Assembly: GCA_030770545.1 (NCBI GenBank) | Contig: CM061090.1 | Span: 17,642,501 to 17,706,500, forward strand | From: Macropodus opercularis | Lineage: Eukaryota; Chordata; Actinopteri; Anabantiformes; Osphronemidae | Length of the DNA stretch: 64,000 bases | Direction of reading: 5' to 3' | Shown: positions 36,440 through 47,554 of the stretch, in pieces | Layout: each line of letters starts with the position of its first letter | Position numbering within the stretch: the first letter of the stretch is position 1 | Notes under the pieces: generated by a model | Told to the model about the DNA's origin: nothing | What the model saw: only the letters and a program-made list of their open reading frames with translations | The model's database searches: none | Program-made: the position numbers and the translations under genes

Positions 36440-37065
36440 GATGTCATAAAGATGTGTAAAAAAATTTGGCCAGTGGCAGCCGAGGCAACTCTAGCACTAC
36501 GGGGCATCCACTAGTCATCCACAGCAAGCAATCATCTTAAATAATTTCCCTTAGCAGCGTGTAGGATCAAAAACAGTTCAGTTCTCAGGCTCTGGGCACA
36601 AAGGAGCCTTCTTCAAGTTTATTCAAATGCTCGGCTACTGGCCTTATCTGAGTTGATGTGATAGCAGAGATCATAAGGTTTTCACAGCCAGGCACTATAA
36701 AATATAAAACAGTATATCTAACGTAGTTTGCCAACGCTTTGATTTAAGCATGTATTTAATGCTTAAATAGTACATGCTAATGTGATGCTATGGAGCCTCT
36801 TCACCAGCAAAACACATCGGAAGAAGTTTGTTGACTTGCGTGACATGGCTGCAGCACAGGGTAGAGGTGGCTCCAGTGTTAGACTGGTCAAACCTCGGGC
36901 AATAAATGGAGGAAATTATCTACAGGATATAATGTGGCAAGAAGGAAGAAAAGGTCACAGAGATCATTCGTACCTGGGGAATCAGTGTGAGCACATGCTT
37001 GCTGAAGGGGGATTTGGCTTTATTTGTTGGAGGGAAGTATACATTTTGACAACATAAACCTCCAT
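36440..37065. other. non-coding stretch with overlapping dyads
   Basis: No gene is recognised. Overlapping inverted repeats lie at 36742-36778. The 91-codon plus-strand frame 36782-37057 looks mildly protein-like (LRDMAAAQGRGGSSVRLVKP) but has no family match I know and no splice support. Confidence 0.5.
36742..36778. repeat. two overlapping inverted repeats
   Basis: ATTTAAGCA (36742-36750) pairs perfectly with TGCTTAAAT (36760-36768). AGCATGTA (36747-36754) pairs with TACATGCT (36771-36778), with inner TTTAA/TTAAA also pairing. The two foldings are mutually exclusive. Confidence 0.6.
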
Positions 37066-37069
37066 TTGA

Positions 37070-37420
37070 CATCTGGCGCCGTGAAACCGCATGAGCTCCA
37101 CCTCATGCTCGGCTTTACATGCTCAAAGGCGTTTGGCTGATCGTAAACATCAAACCCGATTGCGTGTGGAAAAACAGACCGTGGGAGCGACGCGGCTTCC
37201 CGCCGCCGAGGCAAGTCCGGCCGCCTCACAGTGTGATTGAGCTGCTCTATTACACAAAGCGTTCGTGAAAGGACGGCAACGCTTCAATTTACAGCACGGC
37301 CGCCACGTTGAGCGCGTCTGAATTAAACATACACACGCGTGTGCTCATACATAGGTGTGTCTGCGCTCCGTCAGGAATTTACGGTAGTCGCTGGGGTCGT
37401 TGGGGGTTCGTTCAGTTTAA
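37070..37420. promoter_or_regulatory. CpG-rich patch
   Basis: By hand count there are about 26 CpGs in 37072-37330, far above the local background, including GCCGCCGAGG and GTCCGGCCGCC. Its left part, with ATTTGACATCTGGCGCCGTG, has CNE texture. A minus-strand open frame at 37020-37229 crosses it without a known family. It could be a CpG island of the gene starting at 39.5 kb, or an independent regulatory island. Confidence 0.3.
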
Positions 37421-39270
37421 ACAGTTGTGGATCATCCTTTAAAGAGAACGATCCAGGCGATGCGAGAGACATCTTTGAACTCGAACACCAGGCTTATGTC
37501 TCTTGGTAAATGTCAGGGTTGTGTGTGTTGAAGTGCAAACACTGTTGCTGTAGGCAGGCAGCTCTAATATTTATACCCACTTACATCACATCTGACTAAT
37601 TGTTGCTCCTCTCCGGTTCATTTATCGCGCAAACTGAAGTGGTGCTGATTATGTCTGGACTCATCCAGCCCTGCTGCTTCTCTGATGTATTTCCCAAAAA
37701 CGTGCTTACCATATGCGTTTAACTCAAATAAGCAAGCGATTGTCTGCCTGCGGTGACTTTTAATTATTAATCAGTGATTGAGATCTCTTAAAATCTTCTC
37801 CTTTGCATGCGTCTTCTGCTTGGACGAAGCTACTTCAAGCAACGCCTCAGTTCTCACGCGCCAGCTGCTAAATTGGCGGGAGGTAAAATGTAAATGCTCA
37901 CAAACCGTCTTCTTTAAACCGATCTCAACAGGTGAGCGGCCTGATAACTAGCAGTTTCAAAGAGGATGAAAGAGGCTGGAAAAGATTCAATATGCAGATG
38001 CTCTTACCTCGCTTGCACATTTGAGACCCTAGGCCGACATGCTTTCCTCAATAAAAGGTGGCAGGAAGGAGAAAAGAAACTGTTCTTTACATTTGCAGAT
38101 ACAGACGTACTTGACCTAATTTGAATGTCCACAGACGACTTGCACAGGATATGGGATGAGATTCCTGTTTAAACTGTTTGTTATTTTGCAAGAATGATTT
38201 CATGGTTCTATGTTTAGATGTTTTCTCTTAACAACCTCGCTATTGATTCAACAACATCCTGCTCGAGCTCAGATTTACTTTGCTCGCATTTGTAGAAATG
38301 CTGCTTTTTAGTTTTATATGCTTTTTTTATGTAACTTGAAGTAGGGTAAACAAACACTACAAGTATGTATGTTTGCACAAAGAGGTTACAAACTAAACTA
38401 ATTTACAAACTAAGACAACAAAGTATTCATGTTTTGTGTGTTGACAGTTTTTGGGTCTCCTTACCTTATAAATTACCATGACTGACCTCCGTCGATGATG
38501 CACACGGTGTCGACCTTGTTGTTTCTCATGCTTGTTTGTTAAACCTCGACCTCTCGTGAACCTTGTGAGCCTTTATGTTGAAATACGAAGACCCATCTGT
38601 TGATGTATTTCAGAAAGGAACGCTGGCTGTAGGTACAGGACAGTTTGTCTGTCTGACTCACAAACATAGGGTTTAAGTGTTTAATTTCACTTCAGCAATT
38701 GCAATTTCCCAAGGTATTTATGTGACAATAACATCTTTAGGAACGTCTCATATTTCCTATTGTTACTCCAGGTAAACGGTAAAGGACAGAAAACAAGCCC
38801 GAGGCCACAACATAGCAGCTGTTTCTAACAGAGACTTATTGTTGACTTATTTATTTATTTCCTGTTGGAAATGATCCAGTAAACAAGAGTAAGTGGCAGA
38901 GGATACCTGCGACAAAACGGCGTTTCCGGATGACGTTGCTCTGTAATGCTGCAGAAGCTGAAGCATTCATCTCCCCAACATGACTGTCCTATTTGCATAA
39001 TTGAGCAGGATGAGTTATTTCGATGCAGCGCTAATGTCAGTCTGAATATACTGTTGCTTTTAAACATAGTTGCACAGGTGCCTTCGACTTTGTTGACCTG
39101 AGCAAAGCGTCATAGTTCATTTGATTGTAGCCCGTCTACCAGATCTGTATCACAATTGGGTTTTTTTTTTTTTGGTTTTTTCAAATTTACAATTTTATCT
39201 TTTAGTCAAGGGTGCTGTTACCAATAATCCTTTTCCTTTAAAAGCTTGAGAATAATTGCTAATCACAAAA
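37421..39270. other. non-coding stretch
   Basis: No gene is recognised. Near 37755 a short homeodomain-rich section (TTTTAATTATTAATCAGTG) has CNE texture. A 13-nt T-run lies at 39161-39173. Confidence 0.55.
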
Positions 39271-39282
39271 AAAAAACCTCAC

Positions 39283-39585
39283 CTGAGAGAAGCGCGTCCT
39301 GCTGGGTTCGCTGCTGCCTCCGTCTCCAGGTGCCGTTAGCTCTACTCGCTTAGCTAACGAGCAGCACCTGCGATAGTCCGTCCGCCCGAACGTCGCGTTG
39401 AAGTTCGTTTACTTCACCACCACAGGTCCTTAAACTTAGACTGTCGCGCTGACAGTCCAAACTTTACTTTGCTAAAGTTTCTGCACGCAACACCGAACTT
39501 CTCTCAAGTGCGTCACTCCGCCTGCACCTTAACTCTGCTCCTCCTCTCCTCTACTTCCGTTCTCTCTTTCGCTCCATTTCCGGTT
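39283..39585 (-). promoter_or_regulatory. CpG island with probable minus-strand first exon
   Basis: About 21 CpGs occur in roughly 250 bases, so observed/expected is near or above 1. On the minus strand the island begins with two ETS-type sites (ACCGGAAAT and ACGGAAGTA), as in many housekeeping-type promoters. It ends at a consensus donor, TCTCTCAG|GTGAGG, with the last exon base at 39283. The stretch below about 39560 has no ATG on that strand, fitting a non-coding 5' exon. Two small hairpins lie inside (39439-39457 and 39459-39480). No downstream coding exon is identified, so the gene is unknown. Confidence 0.45.
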
Positions 39586-39599
39586 ACAAAAAATAAAAT

Positions 39600-41275
39600 A
39601 AAAGCCTGCATCAGTTTGATACACAGTTAACACCATTCATGAACAGGTTGGGCTTACTACACAGAACACATTTATAAACACACATTTAACATCATCTCTG
39701 TAAAAGAAAATATACATTATTAATTTATTTCAATAATTAAACACCCATTACCTGTGTATTTATCTTATTTAAGCCAATTATCTATTTTTACTTTCTTTTA
39801 CTATTTTCTTCTTTATCTATTTATTTTTACCTGGGCTACACTATCATGAAACAATATTGTCACAAATGCGCCTGATGTGTTTAATGTTCCATCCATCTAA
39901 TAAACTGGTTATGTCTCGCTGCATTTCTTGAGCTGGTTATGTCATTTGTTGAGGGAGAGTCTAAGACACTGGGTCAGACACTCCAGTATGGAGTCATGCT
40001 TCTTCTGTCACTTGCGTGGAGGGGATCCCTTTGATTCAACATGTCAACCGCAGCAGGCGTGTAGACAAGCATCAAGCCGGGGAAGCTCGCAATGGTGTTG
40101 CAAGGTGCCAGAGGCGGAGTGCACAAGTTTATATTTAATGCATAGGGAAAGAGGAAGAAGAAACTTAAGATGAGTTTTTACTTCCTTCAAAACAATCAAA
40201 GACCAGGTTTAATCCAACACAGCTTGAATCATAGCGAAAGTCAGGCATTTCAAGTTTTTATCTGCCCCACTTAAGCAGGATGTAAGGAATCGTGCTCCTT
40301 TGAGACATTCTGAGTTTGGCATCGGATTATTTTAGCCACCAGGGCTGCCAGGAACTTGGTAAGAAGCTTTGCTACAGGATCTTGTCGTGCCCACAAGTGC
40401 GTCTCCACTACCAGCAAACAATGCCACAGTTGAAGTGGACAGCCAAGATACCGTCCAGCGTGAAGAAAGGTTCTCTAGTGCACAAAGTTAGGGCTTGACA
40501 CCACCTGAATCGTAAAGGAAGATACTGTATAAGATGTTTACGGCTGAGCAGAGCATTATTACCGCTGTCTTCCAGAGGGCTAAATGGAAGGAGTTTGTCT
40601 AGACACAGACAAAATAGTAGGGCCCTCTAGCACTGCCACCAAACGATGACTCACTGTCTTCACACTGCAATATCACAAGGGGGAACATAAGGGACTGGAA
40701 AATGAGTATGGCTGGTCTTAGAAGTCAATATTGGCGCGTACAGTGGCAAAACAGATGGAGCTCTGGTTGTGCGAGTTGACAGCGGCGACCGAAGCAAAGC
40801 TAGAAGAAAGAAGTAAAGTTGTACTGTAGCTGTGTGACAGCACGGTTCCTCATCTGCGCATGTATCTGAATTGTCTAGATGCATAAGATACAAAAAGTAC
40901 AAAATTTATTCAAACGACAATCAACAGTGCACTTGGCTGATTATGTCAATGGGCCTGGGAATCCCTTGCGCGGGCGCAGCTCCACTGAGAATGCGCAGCC
41001 TCGCACACATTCGGAGTTGAGGCATGTGAATGATCGCTTTTCATTAAGCTGCTGTTAATATTTGGTCCACCGTAACATCTAAATGTGCAAATTAATTTAA
41101 AAAGAAGTAAGTGGCCTGGAAAACACACTTTTACTCGCCGAGCTGTTATAAGGGTGGACGTGTTCCTCAAACTCGAATCAAGAAGCCCTTAATGAGTTGA
41201 AGAGACAGAAACTCTGCAGTAAGGACTAACATCCAACATGTGACAGCAGCGCAGGCGCTGGTTATCTAATTGGCG
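39600..41275. other. non-coding stretch, possible decayed element
   Basis: No intact gene is recognised. From about 39960 to 40900 the sequence is less AT-rich than its surroundings and gives protein-like fragments broken by stops, such as RTVAKQMELWLCELTAA. This may be a decayed transposable element or pseudogene that I cannot name, or chance. Confidence 0.4.
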
Positions 41276-41279
41276 TAGA

Positions 41280-41530
41280 TATGTGCACCCCTCCAGTGAA
41301 ACTTAGTTTAATTTGCCGTTTAACTGACAATGTCTTCAAGGATTTCAATATCATGAATCTTGCCATGCTCTGCCAGAAATATTCTGACTGCTGCGCGGCG
41401 TCATGGAGTAGAAGTTCTTCAGGGAACCATTAGGAATTATGAGGTGACTGACCCCAAAATATCAGTGCAATTACAATCAATCACAGTCTCTGCCTCTTTC
41501 ATTAACGCAGTGACCTCCAGGGCTTGTCAA
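41280..41530. promoter_or_regulatory. CNE-like block
   Basis: This repeat-free block contains TTTAATTTGCC, AACCATTAGGAATTATGAGG and GCAATTACAATCAATCACAG. Homeodomain and PBX-type cores suggest a developmental enhancer, on texture alone. Confidence 0.3.
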
Positions 41531-41534
41531 AAAT

Positions 41535-44050
41535 GTGCGGATATACTATATGTAGCGTTGTGCAATCTAATCTAATGTTTCAACCAGATTCAAATGAAAT
41601 CTTTATGCGTTTTGTTTGTGATCCCAGAACCAACAAAATAAATCGTGACCATGATGTTTGCCATAATGTGTCAGCTCTAATGAGCAGAAGCTTAGTAGGT
41701 AAGTGGATATTTTTGGATGATTGATCAGAGAACGCTTCAACGATCTTGGATCTTTAAGTTAGTCGTGAGGAGCATTTCAAATCCACCACCATACCTACAT
41801 GTTCGCAGAGGCTGAGAGTTAAAGGCAGCGCTGCCTGACTGTCCTTCTGAGCTGTAAGTATCGTACGGTTGCCCTGCAGGCTCAATAGCTCTGATTAGGC
41901 CAACATGAAGCTGATGTTCAAGCTCAGCGACCTGGGCTTTTAAATGATTTTGTCACTGTTCTCCATCACTTTGAGTCTGAGCCTCAGGAGATGTGATCTC
42001 TAAGGACAAGAGAATGTTAGTCCAATATAATTGTTTGTGACAGGCGAGTTCACGTTGGTGCTTGCCCCCCTCCAAGCTCAGCTGTCAGTGCTTTTTTTTT
42101 TTTCTGCTGGAAAGAACATGTTTGCAAAAACAGGGAACATGGAGCGATTTGTACTGCAGCTTTAGCGTGGCACGCTGCCAGCCGGTCTCTCGGTTTCTCT
42201 CATCATTCTTACCTCAGGCAAGGCCAGTGTGAGGTTAGCGCTCTAATCTGAAGAGAGCTAATGATAGCAACACTGGGGTGAGTACGCCCACCCCCCCCAT
42301 CTCCTCCTTCATCCCGACCAGCCTCCATCCTTCTCATTGTACATTCGCCAACTCATTTCATAACGTGTTGATGTAAACACAGAACAGATTGAAAACGATC
42401 AAATAAATGCACGCAACTGGGCATATATGCAAATCGGCTTTGTCCTATAATCCAGCAGTGATCCCTAAAGAGCCGCGGAGTCACGGAAACGCACCTCTTG
42501 AAACAGGTATGAGCAAGAGGCCACTCCAAATAATTCCTGTCTCCCAGAATAATACAGTGACTCATAAATATCACCTTACTTCTGTGTGAACCAAAGTGAA
42601 TATCAGATACAAAGCACCAGGCATAGCATCACCCACTCAACTTTTATTTATATTGCAAGCTTGGCAGGATACCAGATGTATATTTTCACTAAATCTAATA
42701 CTGAGCCAAAGTAACGCTTGAACCGAAACCAGTGCAGCGTTATTAGCGTGTGTGATGGCAAATGTCCGCTAGCCAGTAAACAGCTATAAACTAACCGCGA
42801 CCTGGATGACTGAGGATCTTCTCGCACAACCAGTTGCAGTCCCACCCTGGTCAATCAGCAGGCGACTACGTTGAGGTGAGAAATTGTTGTTCGCACGTCA
42901 CGACACATCCACAAAAGGTCAAGAGCGGTTTTGGAATGCAGCGAGCCCCCAAGCACAGCCCTGGACGACACATAGAAAGGTTAACAGCTTCTAAGCAAGC
43001 GGACGACGCGTGACAGGTGATGCACCCTAATATCACATAAGCGGCACCGTAGCATTTTTAAAAAAACGTACACGATGGGCGATGCTAAACTATGTTAAAC
43101 TTGAAGTTGAACTGGTTTGTGGACACTAATTTAAGATATCACCACTGATTTTCTTTTTCATTTGTAGTCTCAGTGATGGTAGATTTCACACGTGCAGACA
43201 GTCTGAAGAAAGACAAGTGTGACTCAGTTGGAAGCAACATAAAGACGTTTGGAGCGCTACTTAACACTATAAAGAAGTTACCGTAAGCACGATACCTCCC
43301 AGCAACAATTAACCTTTAACAACTCCTTAAAATCATTCAGCTTTCTAAGAGCAAAAACATTTCAGATTTCCTGTGATATTCTGCTTCCTGGGCACACGCC
43401 GCTCAGTCGATAATGCACAAGAACGCCTTCGAGCAGACTCTGTCAAACGGCTTGATAGTGCATGTCAGCATTACGTTTGGGGGAGTTCAGCCTCTCTTTG
43501 AGCGCTAATTTCTCCACGTTGAGTTGACTCAGCCATCACCAGGTGACCACCGGCTACCAGACAGGAAGGACGGTGTGCGAAAGAAAAGCTTGCTCACACG
43601 CCTCAGCCACGTACAGTACCTGTTACCAATAATTATAACGGGCCTGTGAGAAATCATAGCCCTGCTGCGCCAGATGACATTCGACCTGAGCCCTAGACCC
43701 TAACTCTCCAACCCCTCAGCTGCTGCTTCTATGTACATGTGTCTAAGCTGTTTCCCCTAAAAGGTAATTTCTGCAGCATCTTCTCATGGAACTATCAACA
43801 GCCTGCTTTGCTTCTGACTCAAAATCCTGTCTAGGATGAGTGCGAGGGACTGGTTGGACATTTTCTATCATTTAGTCCCGTCTTAGTCTTCCTGCCTTCA
43901 GCTTCCGCGTTTCATGTCTCATCAAAGATTTTCTTTCCTGACCTTTCATAACGATATAATCGAATGTATTTAAGAAATGGTCATTTAATTAATCCTACCA
44001 GTCAAAAATCAGCTTGGACAGCCCAGATTTAAATATAAAAGTCATTAAAA
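41535..44050. other. non-coding stretch
   Basis: No gene is recognised. A 12-nt T-run lies at 42092-42103. The section at 42180-42290 (CTCATCATTCTTACC, GAGCTAATGATAGC) has CNE-like texture. Confidence 0.55.
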
Positions 44051-44055
44051 CCCTC

Positions 44056-44077
44056 AGCATGCTGAGCTCAGCATGCT
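44056..44077. repeat. 22-bp perfect palindrome
   Basis: AGCATGCTGAG is followed directly by its exact complement CTCAGCATGCT, with no spacer and no mismatch. It contains two AGCATGCT cores and a central GAGCTC. It could extrude a cruciform or bind a dimeric factor. Confidence 0.85.
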
Positions 44078-44079
44078 CC

Positions 44080-46005
44080 CGCTAGCGAGGGCCAGATTGT
44101 CAGATGCAGCCTCCTCAGTCTAACGCAGATATCTACCATCTAAATTGCCTATGTGCTTGGCAATACAAAGGCAAAGCCTTGCAACAGCGGGTCAATGTTT
44201 ATAAAGCAGCCAGTTAAACCCAAAGGAAGATACAAACCTTGTCCTGTGAAACACTGACACCATGTACAGTAAACTGAAAGACCGGTTCAAGGTACAGTCC
44301 ACACCTTTCCGGCAACAGCGTGCAAAATAATAGATGAAGTGTAATAAGACTGTGTCCATGATCTTGTTTTGAAACATTGCCCGGTGTCCATTCGCTCATT
44401 TCCCTTTGTTCCGCTGTCTCTCGGTGAACAGCTGCGCGTGACCTGTGGGGCAGCCCTGAACCTGCGCTAAATGGAGCTCTGTGCAGCGTTTCATTAAAGG
44501 AAGCCCAACTGTTTGCCCCGCTGCACAGAGCTCACGCTAACCATCACCAAATCTGCCTCTGGGATGGACCCACAGCGTGTTCTGCGTGAAATACAGGCAG
44601 CGCTTGCAACATGTAGCGACTAACCTTGAACTAAATGCATTTTCTAGTGACCGTATCCACACGATCCACTTGAGATGTTTGATCTGGAGGGCTGAAGTAT
44701 CCCAATATCCTGGATCCTGCTATTTATGCGTCTAAGCTGTGAAATAGCGGGGCAGTTTTATGGGATGTTTTGCTGTTGAGGCCAGGAGCAGTGAAAATGC
44801 CAGATACTTGATGTAATACTAAAAATCCATACCTAGCAAAATCTCTATGAATCGCCTGTAATATAGCAGGAAGCCAGCCGCTCGTGCATTTAAACAACCG
44901 ACGAGCCAGCAAAGAGTGTGGCTGCGCGTGAATCCAAGAAGACCAAACAAATTAAAGAATATATATCTTGATATGTATCTTATACTGTACCTTCAAATGC
45001 ATACAAGCAGTAACGACTTGTTATGTTGCTTTTGTCCCGTGGGGCCTAACGATGCTGCCCTATCGGAAGAACCTGGAGTTTCCTGAGCAACGGCCGCTGT
45101 GGCTGAAGAAGCAAGTTTAGAATTTTTGATAAGGCTGTACACACATCACCGAATCGCTGCCTGTCGGCTGAAATTTCAGCCGGTAGAGTTCACCGTTTTG
45201 CATTTAAGAAAGTACAGTAGGTTGTGTTTTCACGCTTCCCTGAAATTGAAGCCTATTTCATTAACATTTTAAATATTGAGCATTAAATCAAATTCCTGCT
45301 ACGAGCCTGCGTCTGAAACAGCTGAAGTACGTTAAAAATACATCTGGATGCTGAAGGACAGAGTTCATCCAAGCGGCCAGGAAAACATGATGGAGAGGCC
45401 ACTGATGATCATTCTGCAATTGTGTCACTGTCATTATTTACAATAGTTCTGTTCAACAGAGCCATCGTACTAAATCACAATACAATGGAAAATCAAGCAC
45501 CCAGACTGTTTTTGCTTTCCCCTGTGCATTTCAGATATGTGCAGCAGTGAAAGGCATCAGTGAAACCTCCATTTACTAAGAAACTCATATCGTCATGGGA
45601 CAAAGCAGCGGCAGCACAACTGCACAATGTACATTTTCACCAATTAGCATCATTGTTTAGGGGCTGCAGCAGACGCCATTGTGACACGCGTCTCGCACAT
45701 GTGGTTAACGGCATCGATGACGAAAGCTCTTAACTTAGGAGAGGCCACTTACGGGACGCGAGGAAACGGAGACACTGTGCTTCTCCTGCTATGAGTCATC
45801 TCTGTATTACAGTGAAACCGAAGGAAGAGGATTCGTGTAATTGTTGAGATGTACAGTAGTTGGAATTCACTTGTGAAGAAAACTACAGAGATGTCTCGTC
45901 CAATTAGCGCATCTGTAATATGAACAAAAACACAACATGCTCCAAATTAATTTAGCTGATTAACAGGATTTTTTACTTTTATGTATTTTTGTTTATCAAT
46001 TTACA
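44080..46005. other. non-coding stretch
   Basis: No gene is recognised. The section at 45240-45490 has CNE texture: CTATTTCATTAACATTTTAA, GAGCATTAAATC and CATTATTTACAATAG. Nothing else stands out. Confidence 0.55.
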
Positions 46006-46009
46006 CTTA

Positions 46010-46043
46010 ATCCTAGCCATGTATTTAGTCACATGGCTAGGAT
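46010..46043. repeat. 12-bp perfect hairpin
   Basis: ATCCTAGCCATG and CATGGCTAGGAT are perfect complements around a 10-nt loop (46022-46031). This is the strongest short stem I found. It is too short for a typical pre-miRNA. It could be a cruciform, a dimer-binding dyad, or the remnant of a small inverted-repeat element. Confidence 0.8.
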
Positions 46044-46055
46044 GCAGTTGAGCTG

Positions 46056-46069
46056 CCATTAGGAGGCAG
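46056..46069 (+). promoter_or_regulatory. CTCF-like motif
   Basis: CCATTAGGAGGCAG matches the CTCF core consensus at 12 of 14 positions. It lies just past the 12-bp hairpin and about 330 bases before the candidate first exon. Speculative. Confidence 0.2.
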
Positions 46070-46232
46070 TTGTAATCTGCCTGATAAGGATGATGTAAGA
46101 AAATATTACTACCTTCAAATTAAGATGTTCAGAGAATAATGAGTTTCGGAACCGAGCTGCCATCTGCTCCTCTTGTTGGCCATCAAGCGGCGAGACGGAG
46201 AAGTGCAGCTCGGAGCGCAGCATCCCATGTCG

Positions 46233-46307
46233 TTCTTTCCTCCCTCCCTCCCTTCCTCCCTCCCTCTCTCTCTCTCCCTATCTCTCTCTCTCTCTCCCTC
46301 CCTTTCC
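46233..46307 (+). repeat. 75-nt polypyrimidine tract
   Basis: TCCC and CT repeats run for 75 bases with a single purine at 46280. Such homopurine/homopyrimidine tracts can form triplex (H-DNA) and are often found near promoters. It lies directly upstream of the candidate first exon. Confidence 0.9.
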
Positions 46308-46330
46308 AACCGTCTCCGGGAGCAGAGAGC

Positions 46331-46355
46331 GTGTGTTTGTGTGTGTGTGTGTGTG
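46331..46355 (+). repeat. (GT)n microsatellite
   Basis: A GT repeat with one TTT interruption, 24 bases after the polypyrimidine tract. Confidence 0.9.
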
Positions 46356-46379
46356 AGAGTTGTGTGCTGGTGTAATGTG

Positions 46380-46763
46380 ACAGCACGCCGGGGCTGCGTT
46401 TCCTAAGAAAATCTCAGCTCTCCCAGTTTTTCTTGCCCGTCTTATTGCCGCTCTTATTGTCTTAGCCGACAGTGATAAAGAGAGCAGGTACCATCTGTCC
46501 ATTGTGCCAGTTTATTACGAGTTGCCTTTTTTTTTGTTTGCTGCTCTTCACAGATGTTATGTCAACACTTTTTTTTGGGTGGTGTTGGGGGGACTCCCGG
46601 TTCTAATGGAATTTGTTGTGGCTCTTTTGGTCTCTTCTCTCTTTCAGTTCAACCGGGGGCCTGTTTTTGGAATAAGAAAAGCATTGCTGTTTTCAGACTT
46701 TGAGGGACGAAGGAAGGGACTCCTCTGGAATTTCCTAGGGGGGGATTTATTCGGACAGCTCCG
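46380..46763 (+). promoter_or_regulatory. possible plus-strand non-coding first exon
   Basis: The segment ends at a consensus donor, CAGCTCCG|GTAAGT (46763/46764), and is followed by CpG-rich intron-like DNA. Upstream are CpGs, a polypyrimidine tract and a GT tract, an arrangement often seen at vertebrate promoters. The 87-codon frame at 46504-46767 is hydrophobic and T-rich and looks like untranslated leader rather than protein. The 5' limit is a guess. No coding exon is firmly tied to it, though 51226-51536 is on the same strand. Confidence 0.3.
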
Positions 46764-46779
46764 GTAAGTGGACGTTTTT

Positions 46780-47035
46780 GGATATGAACACGCTTTGTCG
46801 TGTGCAACGCACGACATTGTTTATCACTGTGATTTTGCATTTAAGGAAGTTCTTCCATAAGCGCATCGTTTATTTTCCCAATCTTCCATTTTTAATTCCA
46901 GTTACCGGGGCTTTGCATTCTACCGCCGGGGTATATAGTAAGTGCTCCGACTTTTTCCTGCATCTTCTACAGTAAATGTGTGTTGCAGCTTAATCAGTTT
47001 GGTCTGTATCTATTATGTGTGGAATGAAGTGGCGG
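46780..47035. other. intron-like or intergenic stretch
   Basis: No gene is recognised. GGGGTATATAGTAAGTG at about 46928 combines a TATA-like element and a donor-like GTAAGT. Its meaning is unclear. Confidence 0.4.
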
Positions 47036-47039
47036 TTTG

Positions 47040-47470
47040 GCTTCTTCTCCAAGTTCTGTGTCGTGCTGCGATGTAAGTAGGTGCCCAGGGCGCATATCTT
47101 TGCATATCTTGGAGCCGCGTTATGGATAATGTAGCGCGCAACGTGCGCCGGTCTGCTGCGCGCCGCCAGACTCCAGATGGTGGCAAGATATTTACAGATT
47201 TTTTTTTTTCCCATCCTCATCGTTATCATTTATAACGCGCTGTGCTCACACACTAAAGCCATCTTTGCCCCGTCGACGATCTGTTCCTCTCTCAGCCTTC
47301 AAGCGCGTACGCAAGCACGTTGAGGCAAAGCTCAGCCGTGGGATGCATCGCGTGTCGGTTTGTGGAACGTGCTGGGAAAGTTTGGTTAAAGGTTGGATTC
47401 TGGCAACGGAGCGTTTTGGCTGTTTCGAAATGTGCGTGTGCGCGCGCGCGCGTGGGTTCCAGACTCAGGT
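47040..47470. promoter_or_regulatory. CpG-rich patch
   Basis: CpGs cluster at 47060-47165 (GTAGCGCGCAACGTGCGCCGG) and continue to 47450. A 24-nt alternating pyrimidine-purine run of TG and CG (47431-47454) is a Z-DNA candidate. Together with the exon candidate just upstream, this supports a promoter or island at 46.1-47.5 kb. Confidence 0.35.
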
Positions 47471-47554
47471 GATGTAGACGGTGGGTGGGCTGTGACTCAC
47501 CCCCGGTTTGCCCATTTTTCCGCTGTTATCTGACAGCCTTTGAGATTTGAAACG

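Noticed and set aside
36782..37057. 91-codon plus-strand ORF with protein-like composition
   Set aside because: No known family, no acceptor or donor at its limits, and no promoter evidence. Kept only as a note in the surrounding stretch.
46010..46043. Hairpin considered as a microRNA precursor
   Set aside because: A 12-bp stem is far shorter than a pre-miRNA stem, and no known mature miRNA sequence was recognised.
46504..46767. 87-codon hydrophobic ORF
   Set aside because: It is T-rich and overruns the donor at 46763 by a codon and stop. More like untranslated leader than a membrane protein.
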